From: Variovorax paradoxus EPS
Lineage (GTDB): Bacteria > Pseudomonadota > Gammaproteobacteria > Burkholderiales > Burkholderiaceae_C
Length of the DNA: 64,000 nucleotides
Assembly: GCF_000184745.1 (NCBI RefSeq)
Contig: NC_014931.1
Location: forward strand, 1,302,001-1,366,000
Reading direction: 5' to 3'
The notes beneath the pieces were generated by a model. That model searched no databases and was not told the DNA's origin. It saw nothing but the letters and a program-made list of their open reading frames with translations. The position numbers were made by a program, and so were the translations under genes. This document shows positions 16,246 through 26,845 of this stretch, piece after piece. Positions within the stretch are counted from its first letter, which is position 1; every line of letters starts with the position of its first letter.

Positions 16246-17532
16246 ATGGCAGCAGCCACAGAAGCGGCGACGACAACGGCAGTCCCCCGCCTCAAGGCGT
16301 CGGGGCGGGCCTTCGCGAACATTGCGAGCTTCTACCCCGAGCTCACGGCTTTCCGCCGCGACCTGCACGCGCACCCTGAGCTCGGCTTCGAAGAGATCTA
16401 CACGGCAGGCCGCGTGCGCGAGGCGCTGCGTGCTTGCGGCGTCGACGAGATCCACGAAGGCATCGGCAAGACCGGCGTGGTCGGTGTGATCCGCGGCAAG
16501 TCGACCGCGAGCGGCCGCATGATCGGCCTGCGCGCCGACATGGACGCGCTCCCCATGCGCGAGGACAACAGCTTCGGCTGGCGCTCCGCCCATGACGGCC
16601 TCATGCACGGCTGCGGCCATGACGGCCACACCGCCATGCTGGTCGGCGCCGCGCGCTACCTCGCCGAGACGCGCGATTTCGACGGCACCGCCGTGCTGAT
16701 CTTCCAGCCCGGCGAAGAGGGCTTCGCCGGCGCGCGCGTGATGATCGAGGATGGCCTGTTCGACCGCTTCCCGGTCCATGCGGTTTATGCGATGCACAAC
16801 TGGCCCGCGATGCCCGCCGGCACCGTCGGCATCAACCGCGGCGCGATGATGGCCGCGGCCGATCGCATCACCATCGAGATCAAGGGCAAGGGCGGCCACG
16901 GCGCGCACGCCTACCAGACCATCGACCCGGTGGTGGTCGCCGCGCACATCATCACCGCCGCCCAGACCATCGTCTCGCGCAGCGTGCGCCCCATCGATGC
17001 GGCCGTCGTCAGCATCTGCGCAGTGCAGGCGGGCGACCTCGGCGCGATGAGCGTGATCCCGGGCGAGGCCACGCTGGTCGGCACCGTGCGCACCTTCAGC
17101 GCGCGGGTGCAGGCCCAGGTCGAGCAGCGCCTGACCGAGCTGTGCACGGCGATTGCCGGCGGCTTCGGCGCCACCGCCACCATCAAGTACGAGCGCATCT
17201 ACCCGGCCACCATCAACACCGCTCCCGAGGCGATGTTCGCGGCCGACGTGGCCGAGTCGCTGGTCGGTGCCAAGAATGTCGAGCGCAGCATGGAGCCCAG
17301 CATGGGCGCCGAGGACTTCTCCTTCATGCTGCAGAAAAAGGCGGGCGCCTACCTGCGCATCGGCCAGGACGTGCGCGAGGGCGCCTTCCTGCATAACAGC
17401 CGCTACGACTTCAACGACGAGATCCTGCCGCTCGGCGCCGCGCTGCATGCCGGCCTGATCGAGCAGGGCATGCCGCTTGCCGCTATCCGCAGCACGCAGC
17501 CAGGGAAAGCAGCCGCCACCGCGGCGTCGTGA
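16246..17532 (+). CDS. M20-family amidohydrolase (hippurate hydrolase type)
   Basis: Cytoplasmic metal-dependent amidase, 428 residues, of the M20D group that removes acyl groups from amino acids (hippurate, N-acetyl amino acids, indole-3-acetyl amino acids). Metal-site motifs are clear: GLRADMDALPM, MHGCGHDGHTAML with the ligand Cys/His pair, FQPGEEGFAGA with the catalytic Glu, and the late His in LHNSRYDFND. A lid/dimerisation domain lies between, starting near GKGGHGAHAYQT. It starts 2 bp after the permease stop with GGGAGGG as ribosome site. Its place inside the ABC operon, before the binding protein, suggests it cleaves the imported compound. The exact acyl amino acid is unknown. Confidence 0.88.
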   Translation: MAAATEAATTTAVPRLKASGRAFANIASFYPELTAFRRDLHAHPELGFEEIYTAGRVREALRACGVDEIHEGIGKTGVVGVIRGKSTASGRMIGLRADMDALPMREDNSFGWRSAHDGLMHGCGHDGHTAMLVGAARYLAETRDFDGTAVLIFQPGEEGFAGARVMIEDGLFDRFPVHAVYAMHNWPAMPAGTVGINRGAMMAAADRITIEIKGKGGHGAHAYQTIDPVVVAAHIITAAQTIVSRSVRPIDAAVVSICAVQAGDLGAMSVIPGEATLVGTVRTFSARVQAQVEQRLTELCTAIAGGFGATATIKYERIYPATINTAPEAMFAADVAESLVGAKNVERSMEPSMGAEDFSFMLQKKAGAYLRIGQDVREGAFLHNSRYDFNDEILPLGAALHAGLIEQGMPLAAIRSTQPGKAAATAAS

Positions 17533-17563
17533 TGTGTTCGATTTCAACCCGAGGAGTGTCTCC

Positions 17564-19147
17564 ATGAGTTTCAAGAAGAAAGCGGCCGCGGTCGCCGTCC
17601 TGTGCGCCCTGGGCGCCGTCAGCCTGGTCGCGAGCGCGCAGACCATCCGCATCGCGAACCAGGGCGACGCGCTGTCGCTCGACCCGCACTCGCTCAACGA
17701 GTCGCTGCAGTTGAGCGTCACCGCCAACGTCTATGAAACCCTCGTGGGTCGCAACAAGGACCTGAGCCTTGCACCGCTCCTGGCCACCAGCTGGAAGCAG
17801 ACCTCGCCGAACGTCTGGCGCTTCGAACTGCGCAAGGGCGTGGTGTTCCACGACGGCACGCCGTTCACCGCCGACGACGTGGTGTTCAGCTTCGCGCGCG
17901 CCCAGGGCGACGGCTCCGACATGCGCGCCACGCTCAGCGACATCAAGGCCGTGCGCAAGGTCGGCGACCTCGCCGTCGAAATCGAAACCAACGGCCCGTT
18001 CCCGATCCTGCCCGACGTGATCTCGCTCACCATGATCATGAGCAAGAAATGGTGCGAGGAAAACCAGGCCACCAAGCCGGTCGACCGCCGCAAGGGCATC
18101 GAGAACACCGCCTCGTTCAAGGCCAACGGCACCGGCCCGTTCCGCGTGCGCGAGCGCCAGCCGAACGTGCGCACCGTGTTCACGCGCAACGGCACCTACT
18201 GGGGCAAGATCGACGGCAACGCGCAGGAGATCGTCTTCACGCCCATCGCCAACCCCGCCACCCGCGTGGCCGCGCTGGTCTCGGGCGAAGTCGACGTGAT
18301 GGAGCCGGTGCCCGTGCAGGACATCGCGCGCATCAACGCCGCGCCCAACGCCCGCGTCATCACCGGCCCCGAAATGCGCACCATCTTCCTTGGCATGGAC
18401 CAGAAGCGCGACGAGCTGCTGTACTCCAACATCAAGGGCAAGAACCCGTTCAAGGACAAGCGCGTTCGCCAGGCCTTCTACCAGGCCATCGACATCGTCG
18501 GCATCCAGCGCACCGTGATGCGCGGCGCCTCCAAGCCCACGGGCCTCTTGGTCGGCCCCGGCATCAACGGCTGGACCGCCGAGCAGGACAAGCGCCTGCC
18601 CTTCGACGTCGAAGCCGCCAAGAAGCTCATGGCCGAAGCCGGCTATGCGAGCGGCTTCGAAGTGACGATGAACTGCCCGAACGACCGCTACGTGAACGAC
18701 GGCCAGATCTGCCAGAGCGTGGCCGCCAACCTCGCCAAGATCAACGTCAAGATCAACCTGGCCGCCGAGACCAAGGGCACCTACTTCCCCAAGATCCTGC
18801 GCCGCGACACCAGCTTCTACATGCTGGGCTGGACCCCCACCACCTACGACTCGCACAACGCGCTGAGCTCGCTCACCGCCTGTCCGGACGACAAGGGCAC
18901 GGGCCAGTTCAACCTGGGTGCGTACTGCAATCCCAAGCTGGACGAGCTGACCAAGAAGATCCAGTCCGAGAGCGACAAGGCCAAGCGCAACGAGCTCATC
19001 AAGGAAGCCTTCAAGCTGCATGCGGACGACATCGGTACGCTGCCGCTGCATCAGCAGTCGCTGGCCTGGGGCGTGAGCAAGAAGGTCGAGCTGGTGCAAC
19101 TGGCCGACAACTTCATGTACTTCAAGTGGATGAGCGTCAAGCCGTGA
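17564..19147 (+). CDS. ABC transporter periplasmic substrate-binding protein (DppA/OppA family)
   Basis: Periplasmic receptor of 527 residues belonging to family 5 binding proteins. A Sec signal peptide (MSFKKKAAAVAVLCALGAVS) is cleaved after VASAQ near residue 26. The body shows the usual LDPHSLNES, YETLVG, PLLATSWKQTSPNVWRFELR and FHDGTPFTADDVVFSF motifs. GAGGAG lies about 8 bases before ATG 17564. A hairpin terminator follows the gene within the operon, which should leave more receptor message than transporter message. The specificity is not readable from sequence; the neighbouring amidohydrolase suggests peptides or N-acylated amino acids. Confidence 0.92.
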   Translation: MSFKKKAAAVAVLCALGAVSLVASAQTIRIANQGDALSLDPHSLNESLQLSVTANVYETLVGRNKDLSLAPLLATSWKQTSPNVWRFELRKGVVFHDGTPFTADDVVFSFARAQGDGSDMRATLSDIKAVRKVGDLAVEIETNGPFPILPDVISLTMIMSKKWCEENQATKPVDRRKGIENTASFKANGTGPFRVRERQPNVRTVFTRNGTYWGKIDGNAQEIVFTPIANPATRVAALVSGEVDVMEPVPVQDIARINAAPNARVITGPEMRTIFLGMDQKRDELLYSNIKGKNPFKDKRVRQAFYQAIDIVGIQRTVMRGASKPTGLLVGPGINGWTAEQDKRLPFDVEAAKKLMAEAGYASGFEVTMNCPNDRYVNDGQICQSVAANLAKINVKINLAAETKGTYFPKILRRDTSFYMLGWTPTTYDSHNALSSLTACPDDKGTGQFNLGAYCNPKLDELTKKIQSESDKAKRNELIKEAFKLHADDIGTLPLHQQSLAWGVSKKVELVQLADNFMYFKWMSVKP

Positions 19148-19179
19148 TCCTGCTGGCCGCTCCTTCGGCGGCCTGACCA

Positions 19180-19214
19180 TGGGCCCGCTTCTTGCGGGCC
19201 CATTCCTTTTTTTT
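19180..19214 (+). terminator. Intra-operon terminator/attenuating hairpin
   Basis: 9-bp perfect stem TGGGCCCGC / GCGGGCCCA with a TTCTT loop, followed by TTCCTTTTTTTT. It sits between the binding-protein gene and the second permease of the same operon and ends only 8 bases before that permease's start. Partial termination here would set the receptor-to-permease ratio. Confidence 0.82.
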
Positions 19215-19221
19215 CCTCACG

Positions 19222-20133
19222 ATGAAAAAAACCCTTGCTCGCTGGCTCGACAGCGACGTCGGCTACAGCTTCCGGACTTCCCCGGTGGCGATGGCGGCGG
19301 CACTGATCGCGGTGGTCTGCCTTTTCTGCGCCGCGTTCGCCGGATGGGTGTCGCCGCACAACCCCTTCGACCTCGCCACGCTCGAACTCGGTGATGCCCG
19401 CCTGCCGCCCGCATGGAGCGCCGAAGGTTCTTCCAAATATCTGCTCGGCACCGATGACCAGGGCCGCGACATTCTCTCGGCCGTTATCTACGGCGCGCGC
19501 ATCTCGATGATCGTGGGCATCGTCTCGGTGGTGCTGTCGGTCGTCGTCGGCGTGGTGTTCGGCCTTCTGGCCGGCTTTCTCGGCGGCTGGCTCGATTCGT
19601 TCCTCATGCGCGTGTGCGACGTGATGCTGTCGTTCCCGCCCATCCTGGTCGCGCTGCTCATCGCCGGCGTCGGCCGCGCGCTCTTTCCGGGCGCGCACGA
19701 GTCGCTCGCTTTCGGCGTGTTGATCATTTCGATCTCGCTCACGGGCTGGGTCCAGTACGCACGCACGGTGCGCGGCTCCACGCTGGTGGAGCGCAACAAG
19801 GAGTACGTGCAGGCCGCGCGCGTCACCGGCGTCGCGCCGATCCGCATCATGCTGCGCCATGTGCTGCCCAACGTGATGGGGCCGGTGATGGTGCTGGCCA
19901 CCATCCAGGTCGCGACCGCGATCATCACCGAGGCCACGCTCTCGTTCCTGGGTGTCGGCGTGCCGCCGACCTCGCCCTCGCTGGGCACGCTCATCAGCAT
20001 CGGCAACCAATACCTGTTTTCGGGCGAGTGGTGGATCACGGTGTTCCCTGGCCTGATGCTGGTGCTCATTGCACTCAGCGTGAACCTGCTGGGCGACTGG
20101 CTGCGCGACGCGTTGAATCCGCGCCTGCGCTGA
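19222..20133 (+). CDS. Peptide-type ABC transporter permease (DppC/OppC family)
   Basis: Second inner-membrane subunit, 303 residues. It has an N-terminal helix at about 28-47 (MAAALIAVVCLFCAAFAGWV), the DppC signature LLGTDDQGRDILSAVIYGAR, five more helices and the EAA loop (KEYVQAARVTGVAPIRIMLR). It ends LLGDWLRDALNPRLR, as usual. ATG 19222 was chosen; a TTG ten codons earlier lies inside the terminator stem. The ribosome site is poor because the hairpin tail occupies the space. Downstream the ATPase gene starts after 22 bases. Confidence 0.9.
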   Translation: MKKTLARWLDSDVGYSFRTSPVAMAAALIAVVCLFCAAFAGWVSPHNPFDLATLELGDARLPPAWSAEGSSKYLLGTDDQGRDILSAVIYGARISMIVGIVSVVLSVVVGVVFGLLAGFLGGWLDSFLMRVCDVMLSFPPILVALLIAGVGRALFPGAHESLAFGVLIISISLTGWVQYARTVRGSTLVERNKEYVQAARVTGVAPIRIMLRHVLPNVMGPVMVLATIQVATAIITEATLSFLGVGVPPTSPSLGTLISIGNQYLFSGEWWITVFPGLMLVLIALSVNLLGDWLRDALNPRLR

Positions 20134-20155
20134 AGAGAAAAAGGACAACGCCACC

Positions 20156-21222
20156 ATGACGCTGCTCCAGGTCCAAGACCTCGTCGTCGAGTTTCCGCAC
20201 CGCCGCGGCACGCTGCGCGCAATCGACCGCATTTCGTTCGACATCGCGCCCGGGGAAATCCTCGGCGTTGTGGGCGAATCGGGCGCGGGCAAATCGCTCA
20301 CGGGCGCGGCCATCATCGGCCTGCTCGAACCGCCGGGCCGCGTGGCCGGCGGGCAGATCCTGCTGGAGGGGGAGCGCATCGACAACCTGAGTTTCGATGC
20401 GATGCGCCCCATCCGCGGCCGCAAGATCGGCGCGATTTTTCAAGACCCGCTGACGTCGCTGAACCCGCTCTACACCGTGGGCCGGCAACTCATCGAGACC
20501 ATCCGCGCGCATTTGCCCGTGACCGAATCCGAAGCCCGCAAGCGCGCCATCGGCCTCTTGCAGGACACCGGCATTCCCGCGGCCGAACAGCGCATCGACC
20601 ACTTCCCGCACCAGTTCTCGGGCGGCATGCGCCAGCGCGTGGTGATCGCGCTCGCGCTCGCGGCCGAGCCCAAGCTCATCGTGGCCGACGAGCCGACCAC
20701 TGCGCTGGACGTGTCGATCCAGGCGCAGATCATTCAGTTGCTCAAGCGCATCTGCAAGGACCGCGGCGCGGCCGTGATGCTCATCACGCACGACATGGGC
20801 GTGATCGCCGAGACCTGCGACCGCGTGGCCGTGATGTATGCGGGCCGCATCGCCGAGATCGGCCCAGTGCACGAAGTGATTCATCAACCCGCGCATCCCT
20901 ACACCTCGGGCCTGATGGCGTCGATTCCCGACATGGCGAGCGACCGTGAACGGCTCAACCAGATCGACGGCGCGATGCCGCGGCTCAACGCCATTCCGAA
21001 CGGCTGTGCCTACAACCCGCGCTGCCCGCGCACCTTTGCGCGCTGCCTGACCGAGCGGCCCGAGTTGCTGCACGCGGGCGCCACGCGCGCCGCATGCTGG
21101 CTGCACGATGCGGCCGATCCGCATGCGGGCCAGGCCGAGATCGCGGCGAAGCACCACGACGCGCTCGCGGCCGGCGAACGCGCCACGCCCGAGGCGGCCG
21201 AACCCATCGTGGAGGTGACGCG

Positions 21223-21226
<4 letters not shown>
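20156..21226 (+). CDS. Peptide-type ABC transporter ATPase (DppD/OppD family)
   Basis: First ATP-binding subunit, 356 residues. Walker A GESGAGKS near residues 41-48, signature FSGGMRQRVVIALAL, Walker B LIVADEPTTALDV and the switch His (LITHD) are present. The C-terminal oligopeptide-transporter extension carries a Cys cluster (CAYNPRCP, RCLTERPELL, AACW) that binds an iron-sulfur cluster in this family. The C-terminal tail is longer than usual (after AACWLHDAADPHAGQ). The stop overlaps the next start by 4 bp. Confidence 0.92.
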
Positions 21227-22250
<1,024 letters not shown>

Positions 22251-22254
<4 letters not shown>

Positions 22255-24200
22255 CGGTCGGCCATCCGGTCGAATGGCCGGAGGGCTTTCCTTACCGGCC
22301 GCACCTGCGCTTCTGTTCGCTCGGCAACGAGAACGTGGCCGAGGTGATGGAGAGCTTTCGCATCGCCTGCGAGCGGCTGGGCTGCACCACCTCTGTCGAG
22401 GCCACGCCGAGCGTCGACAACGCCGACATCAATCTCTTCTTCTTCGCGATGGGCCTGGGCCTGCCGTCCAACGAGGACTTGCCGCCCAACGCCATCGTCG
22501 TCAATTTCGAGCCGGCGTTGCCCGAGTTGCTGGCGGAAATGCCTGGCTATCGCCGCCTGCTGCAGCGGGCCTGGGTGTGGGAGTACAGCCTCGAGAACCT
22601 GATGCATCACCAGACGCTGGGCATCTTGAGGTCCGACTACGTGCCGCTGACTTTCGAGCCGCAGGCGACACCCGTGCTGCCCGAGGACCAGGTGCTGCCC
22701 GACGAAGCGCAGGACATCGACGTCATCTTCTTCGGCGAGACCATGCCGCGGCGCCTTGAGGTGCTGCGCGCGTTGGAAGCCTCCGGGCTGCGCGTGGCCT
22801 ATCCCATCGGAACGGCCTGGACGCCCGCGCAGCGCGATGCGCTGCTGCCGCGCGCCAAGGTCGGCCTGAACATGCGCAAGGCCGACCGCACCGCCACGGC
22901 GGAAGTGCCGCGCCTGTCCATTCTTCTGCGCAACCGCAAGGCGGTGGTGTCCGAGCTGTATCCCCATTCGGAGATACCTGCGGCACTGCGCGATGCGGTC
23001 GAATGCTGCCCGAAAGACGAACTCGTGGAGCGGGTGCGCGCCCTGGTGGCCGATGCCCCGCGGCGGCGCGCGCTCGAACAAGCCGGGCCCTTGGCGCTGA
23101 TGCGCCTGCCGCCCCAGCGGGACGTGCTGGCCGGGGCGCTGCGCCGCTATCTCGCCGCTACCTCTCAGCGCCTGATCGGCAATCAGGCCGTGGTGGCCGA
23201 CTCCGGGGCCGCCGTGTCGGTGCTGATGGTCACGCGGAACGACGAAGCCGATGTGGTCGAGGCACTCGCCTCGATGGCGGCCCAGACGCTGACCCCGCAT
23301 CGGATCATCGTGGTGGACGACGCATCGACCGACGGCACGGTGGCGCTGATCCGCGACCGGATGCGGGTCGATCCGCGTCTTTCCGGGCTGTTGCTGCTCC
23401 AGGCTTCCACGCCGATGGGTTGGGCGGCTGCGGCGCAATGGGGGCTCTCGCAGGCAGAAGGCGACGCGCTGGCGCTGTGGTCGCCGGCCACGCCGAGCGA
23501 GCCGAACCGCCTGCGGGTGCAATCCGCTTTCCTGCAGGCGTCGCCGGCCGTCGGCGCGGTTGGCGCCCGCAGCACGTCCGGGCCTCTGCCGGAGATGCAT
23601 GCGCAGATCCTGGCCGGGATGCTGATCCACCTGCCGTCCGACCAGCAGCCCATGGCGATGGGCAGCCTGATGCTGGCATTGCCCCGCATCCGGCAGCGCG
23701 GCTTCGGATTCGACGCCACGCTCGGCGAGTTCGCGTGGATGGGGCTGCTGCTGGAACTGGTGCGCGATGGTGCCTTGCTGGCCAACCTGAATGTGGAGTT
23801 GATCGGCGGTCCGAAGACGCGGGAACGATCCGAACCGACGGCCGCGCAGGTGATCGCCCTGGCCCATGTGCGCGAGCGCTTGCTGCCTCTGGTTTTTCCG
23901 GCTTTGCCGTCGAGCGATGCACAGCGGCTCGCGCGGCTTTATGGGCAGGAATGGGCGCCCGACGCATCGGATGCCACCGCCTTGTTGCGTGACATGGCCA
24001 CCGCCTGCGAAGGCCGCCGCGACCCGCTCGTCGCCACCGTGCTGCGCGGCGAATGCCTGCGGGTGCTCGATGTGTACGCACAGAACGCTCGCCTGGCACC
24101 GGGCTACGTCAGCGGGCTGATGGCGGAGCCCCTGCTGCGCGACTTCCTGGCCCCGCTGGGTGAGCGCATCTACAGCTTCGAGCCGCACGGCACTTCATGA
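22251..24200 (+). CDS. Two-domain protein with C-terminal family 2 glycosyltransferase
   Basis: 649 residues. The C-terminal half (about 320-540) is a GT-A family 2 glycosyltransferase: VSVLMVTRNDEADVVEALAS, IIVVDDASTDGT with the nucleotide-binding Asp residues, and an atypical acceptor-side region. The N-terminal half (1-300) resembles CgeB-like or GT-B-like glycosyltransferase folds (VIFFGETMPRRLEVLRALE, AKVGLNMRKA, RNRKAVVSELY) but I cannot assign it with certainty. Translation starts at GTG 22251, overlapping the stop of the ABC ATPase (GTGA), with GGAGGAAGG as ribosome site. No signal peptide or membrane helix is seen. Its coupling to a peptide importer is unexplained. Confidence 0.7.
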
Positions 24201-24279
24201 CTTGAACGTGCGTGTGCCTAAACGCACAGCCAGGATGTCGCAGCCGCTGCAAAGTGCCGCGGCAGACTTCGAAGAGACC

Positions 24280-25215
24280 ATGACAAGCAAGACGATCTTC
24301 TCCCTACAGTCCCAGCCGATGACATCCGTTCCTGCGCCCGGGCGCCGTGGCTTTCTCATGGGATCGGCGGTGGGCGCGACGGCTGCGCTGGCATCTCTCG
24401 CGGGCCTGTCGCAGGCGGCCGCCGCTCTGCCTTCACGGCGGATGCCCGTCATCTTCATCGGCCATGGCACGCCCATGAATGCCATCGCCGACAACGCTTT
24501 CACGCGCCGCCTCTCCGCATGGGGCAAAGAGCTGCCGCCGCCAACGGCCATCCTGAGTGTTTCGGCGCACTGGCTGAGCCGCGGCGCCACGGGCGTCGGG
24601 GTGCAGGCGAGGCCGAAGACGATCCACGATTTCGGCGGTTTCCCGCAGGCCTTGTTCGATGTCGACTACCCCGCGCCCGGCCATCCGGCACTGGCGCGCG
24701 AAACAGTCGGAGTGGTGAAGCAGTCGCCGGTGATCGCCACCGACCAATGGGGGCTCGACCATGGCACCTGGTCGGTGCTCAAGCACCTCTACCCGAAGGC
24801 TGACGTTCCCGTCTTCCAGCTCAGCATCGACTACGACAAGCCGGCCGCCTTCCACTACGCGGTGGGCCGAGACCTCGCGGCGCTTCGTGACAAGGGCGTG
24901 CTCGTGATGGGCAGCGGCAACGTAGTGCACAACCTGCGCGCCACGGACCGCGGAACGGTCGATGGGCCGAAGGCGAGCCGCCCGTGGGCGCAGTCCTTCG
25001 ACGACGCGGTGAAGTCGGCGCTTGCGGGTCGCGACGACCGCGCGCTGATCGGCTATGAAAAGCTGGAAGGCGCATCCACCGCGGTGGCCACGCCCGATCA
25101 CTACTTCCCGTTCCTCTACGCCCTCGGCGCCGCCGGCACTGGCGAGCGCGCGAAGACTGTCTACGAGGGATTCCAGTCGGGCACGCTAAGCATGCGCTGC
25201 GTGCAGTTCGGCTGA
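24280..25215 (+). CDS. Extradiol-type ring-cleavage dioxygenase (DODA/YgiD family), Tat signal
   Basis: LigB-superfamily dioxygenase related to 4,5-DOPA extradiol dioxygenase, which opens catechol rings using a metal held by His residues. The metal-site regions are visible: FIGHGTPMNAI, SVSAHWLS, QWGLDHGTWSVL, MGSGNVVHNL and TPDHYFPFLYALGAAG. It is 311 residues from ATG 24280 (preceded by GAAGAGA). Unlike E. coli YgiD it starts with a twin-arginine-type signal (PGRRGFLMGSAVGATAALAS), which implies a periplasmic enzyme. ATG 24319 is another possible start that keeps the signal. It is convergent with zwf, 4 bp apart. The true substrate is not known. Confidence 0.83.
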   Translation: MTSKTIFSLQSQPMTSVPAPGRRGFLMGSAVGATAALASLAGLSQAAAALPSRRMPVIFIGHGTPMNAIADNAFTRRLSAWGKELPPPTAILSVSAHWLSRGATGVGVQARPKTIHDFGGFPQALFDVDYPAPGHPALARETVGVVKQSPVIATDQWGLDHGTWSVLKHLYPKADVPVFQLSIDYDKPAAFHYAVGRDLAALRDKGVLVMGSGNVVHNLRATDRGTVDGPKASRPWAQSFDDAVKSALAGRDDRALIGYEKLEGASTAVATPDHYFPFLYALGAAGTGERAKTVYEGFQSGTLSMRCVQFG

Positions 25216-25219
25216 AGGC

Positions 25220-26689
25220 TTACTGCTCTTCGCCCCACGAAAAACCATCGCGCGCAATCATCGCGCTCGATGCGCTCGGACCCCAGGTGCCGGCTGCGTA
25301 GGGACGCGGGCCGCCGTCCGATGCCCAGCTGTCGATCAGCGGCTCGACCCAGCGCCATGCCTCTTCCTGCTCGTCGCTGCGCACGAACAGGTTGAGGCGC
25401 CCGTCGATCACGTCGAGCAGCAGGCGCTCGTAGGCGCCCACGCGTTCGGCGCCGAAGCGCTTGTCGAAGTCCAGGTCCAGCTGCACCGGCGCCAGCTGCG
25501 CGGCGGCGCTCTGGTTGCCGTTGCGCTGCCGGTTGTCCTGTGCCTGCGCGAGCATGTGCAGCTCCAGGCCGTCCTTGGGCTGCAAGTTGATCACGAGCTT
25601 GTTGACGTTGCCCGCGGGCGCGCGATAAATCGCATGCGGCGTTGGACGGAAGTTCACCTCGATGCGTGCATCGCGCGAGGCCAGGCGCTTGCCGGTGCGG
25701 ATGTAGAACGGCACGCCGGCCCAGCGCCAGTTGGCGATTTCGGTGCGCAGCGCGACGAAGGTCTCGGTGCGGCTTTCGGGGTCGACACCGGGCTCGTCGC
25801 GGTAGCCCTGCACCCGCTCGCCGTAGGCCGTGCCCGAGGTGTACTGGCCACGGATCGCATGCAGGCTCAGGCTCTCGGGCGTCCAGGGCTTGAGGGCACG
25901 CAGCACCTTGAGTTTTTCGTCGCGGATCGCGTCGGCGTGCGAGTTGATCGGCGGCTCCATGCCGATCGCGCACAGCAACTGCAGTGCGTGGTTCTGAACC
26001 ATGTCGCGCAACGCGCCGGTCTGGTCGTAGAAGGCGCCGCGCTTCTCGACGCCCAGGTCTTCGGCAATGGTGATCTGGATGTTGGCGATGTGCTCGCGGC
26101 GCCAGATGGGCTCGAAGAGCGCGTTGCCGAAGCGCATCGCGAACAGGTTCTGCACCGAGGGCTTGCCGAGGTAATGGTCGATGCGAAAGACCTGCTTTTC
26201 CTCGAGCACCTTGCCGACTGCGGCGTTGATGGCGCGGTTCGAGGCGAGGTCGTGGCCCAGCGGCTTCTCGAGCACGATGCGGGTCCTGGGGCCATTGAGT
26301 CCGGCCGCTGCGATCTGTTCGACCACCTGTGTGAAGAGGGCGGGCGCCGTGGCCACGTACATCACGACCGTGGAGGCATCGCGCTGCTTGAGCAGGTCGG
26401 CCAGTTTGGCGTAGTCGTCGGGCTTGGAGAGGTCCATGCGCAGGTAATGCAGCATCGACGCGAACTTCTTGAACTCTTCCGGGGAGGGGCGCTTGGCGCC
26501 TTCGACCGCGCTGAAGCGCGACTGGATCAGCTCGCGGTACTGGTCGTCCGACAGGTCGTCCCGCGCCACGCCGACGATGCGTCCGTCCTGCGGGAGGCTG
26601 CCGTGCCGGAAGGCCTGGAACAGCGCGGGCATGAGTTTGCGCCACGCGAGATCGCCAGTACCGCCGAACAGAACGAGATCGAAGCTCAT
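25220..26689 (-). CDS. zwf: Glucose-6-phosphate 1-dehydrogenase
   Basis: Cytoplasmic NAD(P)-dependent oxidation of glucose 6-phosphate to 6-phosphogluconolactone, the entry to the pentose phosphate and Entner-Doudoroff routes. It is 489 residues, full length. The dinucleotide-binding motif is GGTGDLAWRKLMPALF at residues 9-24 and the substrate/active-site motif is RIDHYLGKPSVQNL, containing the catalytic His and Lys. The ATG at 26689 follows AAAGGAAAG. Its divergent neighbour is the iron-type receptor gene. pgi and tal, which share its intermediates, are about 6 kb away. Confidence 0.96.
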   Translation of the reverse strand: MSFDLVLFGGTGDLAWRKLMPALFQAFRHGSLPQDGRIVGVARDDLSDDQYRELIQSRFSAVEGAKRPSPEEFKKFASMLHYLRMDLSKPDDYAKLADLLKQRDASTVVMYVATAPALFTQVVEQIAAAGLNGPRTRIVLEKPLGHDLASNRAINAAVGKVLEEKQVFRIDHYLGKPSVQNLFAMRFGNALFEPIWRREHIANIQITIAEDLGVEKRGAFYDQTGALRDMVQNHALQLLCAIGMEPPINSHADAIRDEKLKVLRALKPWTPESLSLHAIRGQYTSGTAYGERVQGYRDEPGVDPESRTETFVALRTEIANWRWAGVPFYIRTGKRLASRDARIEVNFRPTPHAIYRAPAGNVNKLVINLQPKDGLELHMLAQAQDNRQRNGNQSAAAQLAPVQLDLDFDKRFGAERVGAYERLLLDVIDGRLNLFVRSDEQEEAWRWVEPLIDSWASDGGPRPYAAGTWGPSASSAMIARDGFSWGEEQ

Positions 26690-26753
26690 GAAAAACTTTC
26701 CTTTGTCTGAGTGCCTGGAGACGTCCGGGCAGGGCCGGCACGCCAGTCGCGAT

Positions 26754-26765
26754 GGTACTTGTACC
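26754..26765. promoter_or_regulatory. Palindrome between zwf and the iron-type receptor gene
   Basis: Perfect dyad GGTAC-TT-GTACC in the 156-bp divergent region, with another GTAC 14 bases away (CCTGTACTAAA). Such a dyad may be an operator, but it does not match the HexR consensus I know, so no regulator is named. Confidence 0.35.
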
Positions 26766-26801
26766 GATTCCCGCGACCTGTACTAAAGCTACGCTGCTCT
26801 C

Positions 26802-26821
26802 AAGCCGCAAGGCTTTTTTTT
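26802..26821 (+). terminator. Short hairpin with T-run upstream of iron-type receptor gene
   Basis: 5-bp stem AAGCC / GGCTT with GCAA tetraloop and eight T, 25 bases before the receptor start. It is a weak intrinsic terminator by shape; its role in a leader is unclear. Confidence 0.35.
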
Positions 26822-26845
26822 ATGCATGAAGCAGGAAAACTCCAA

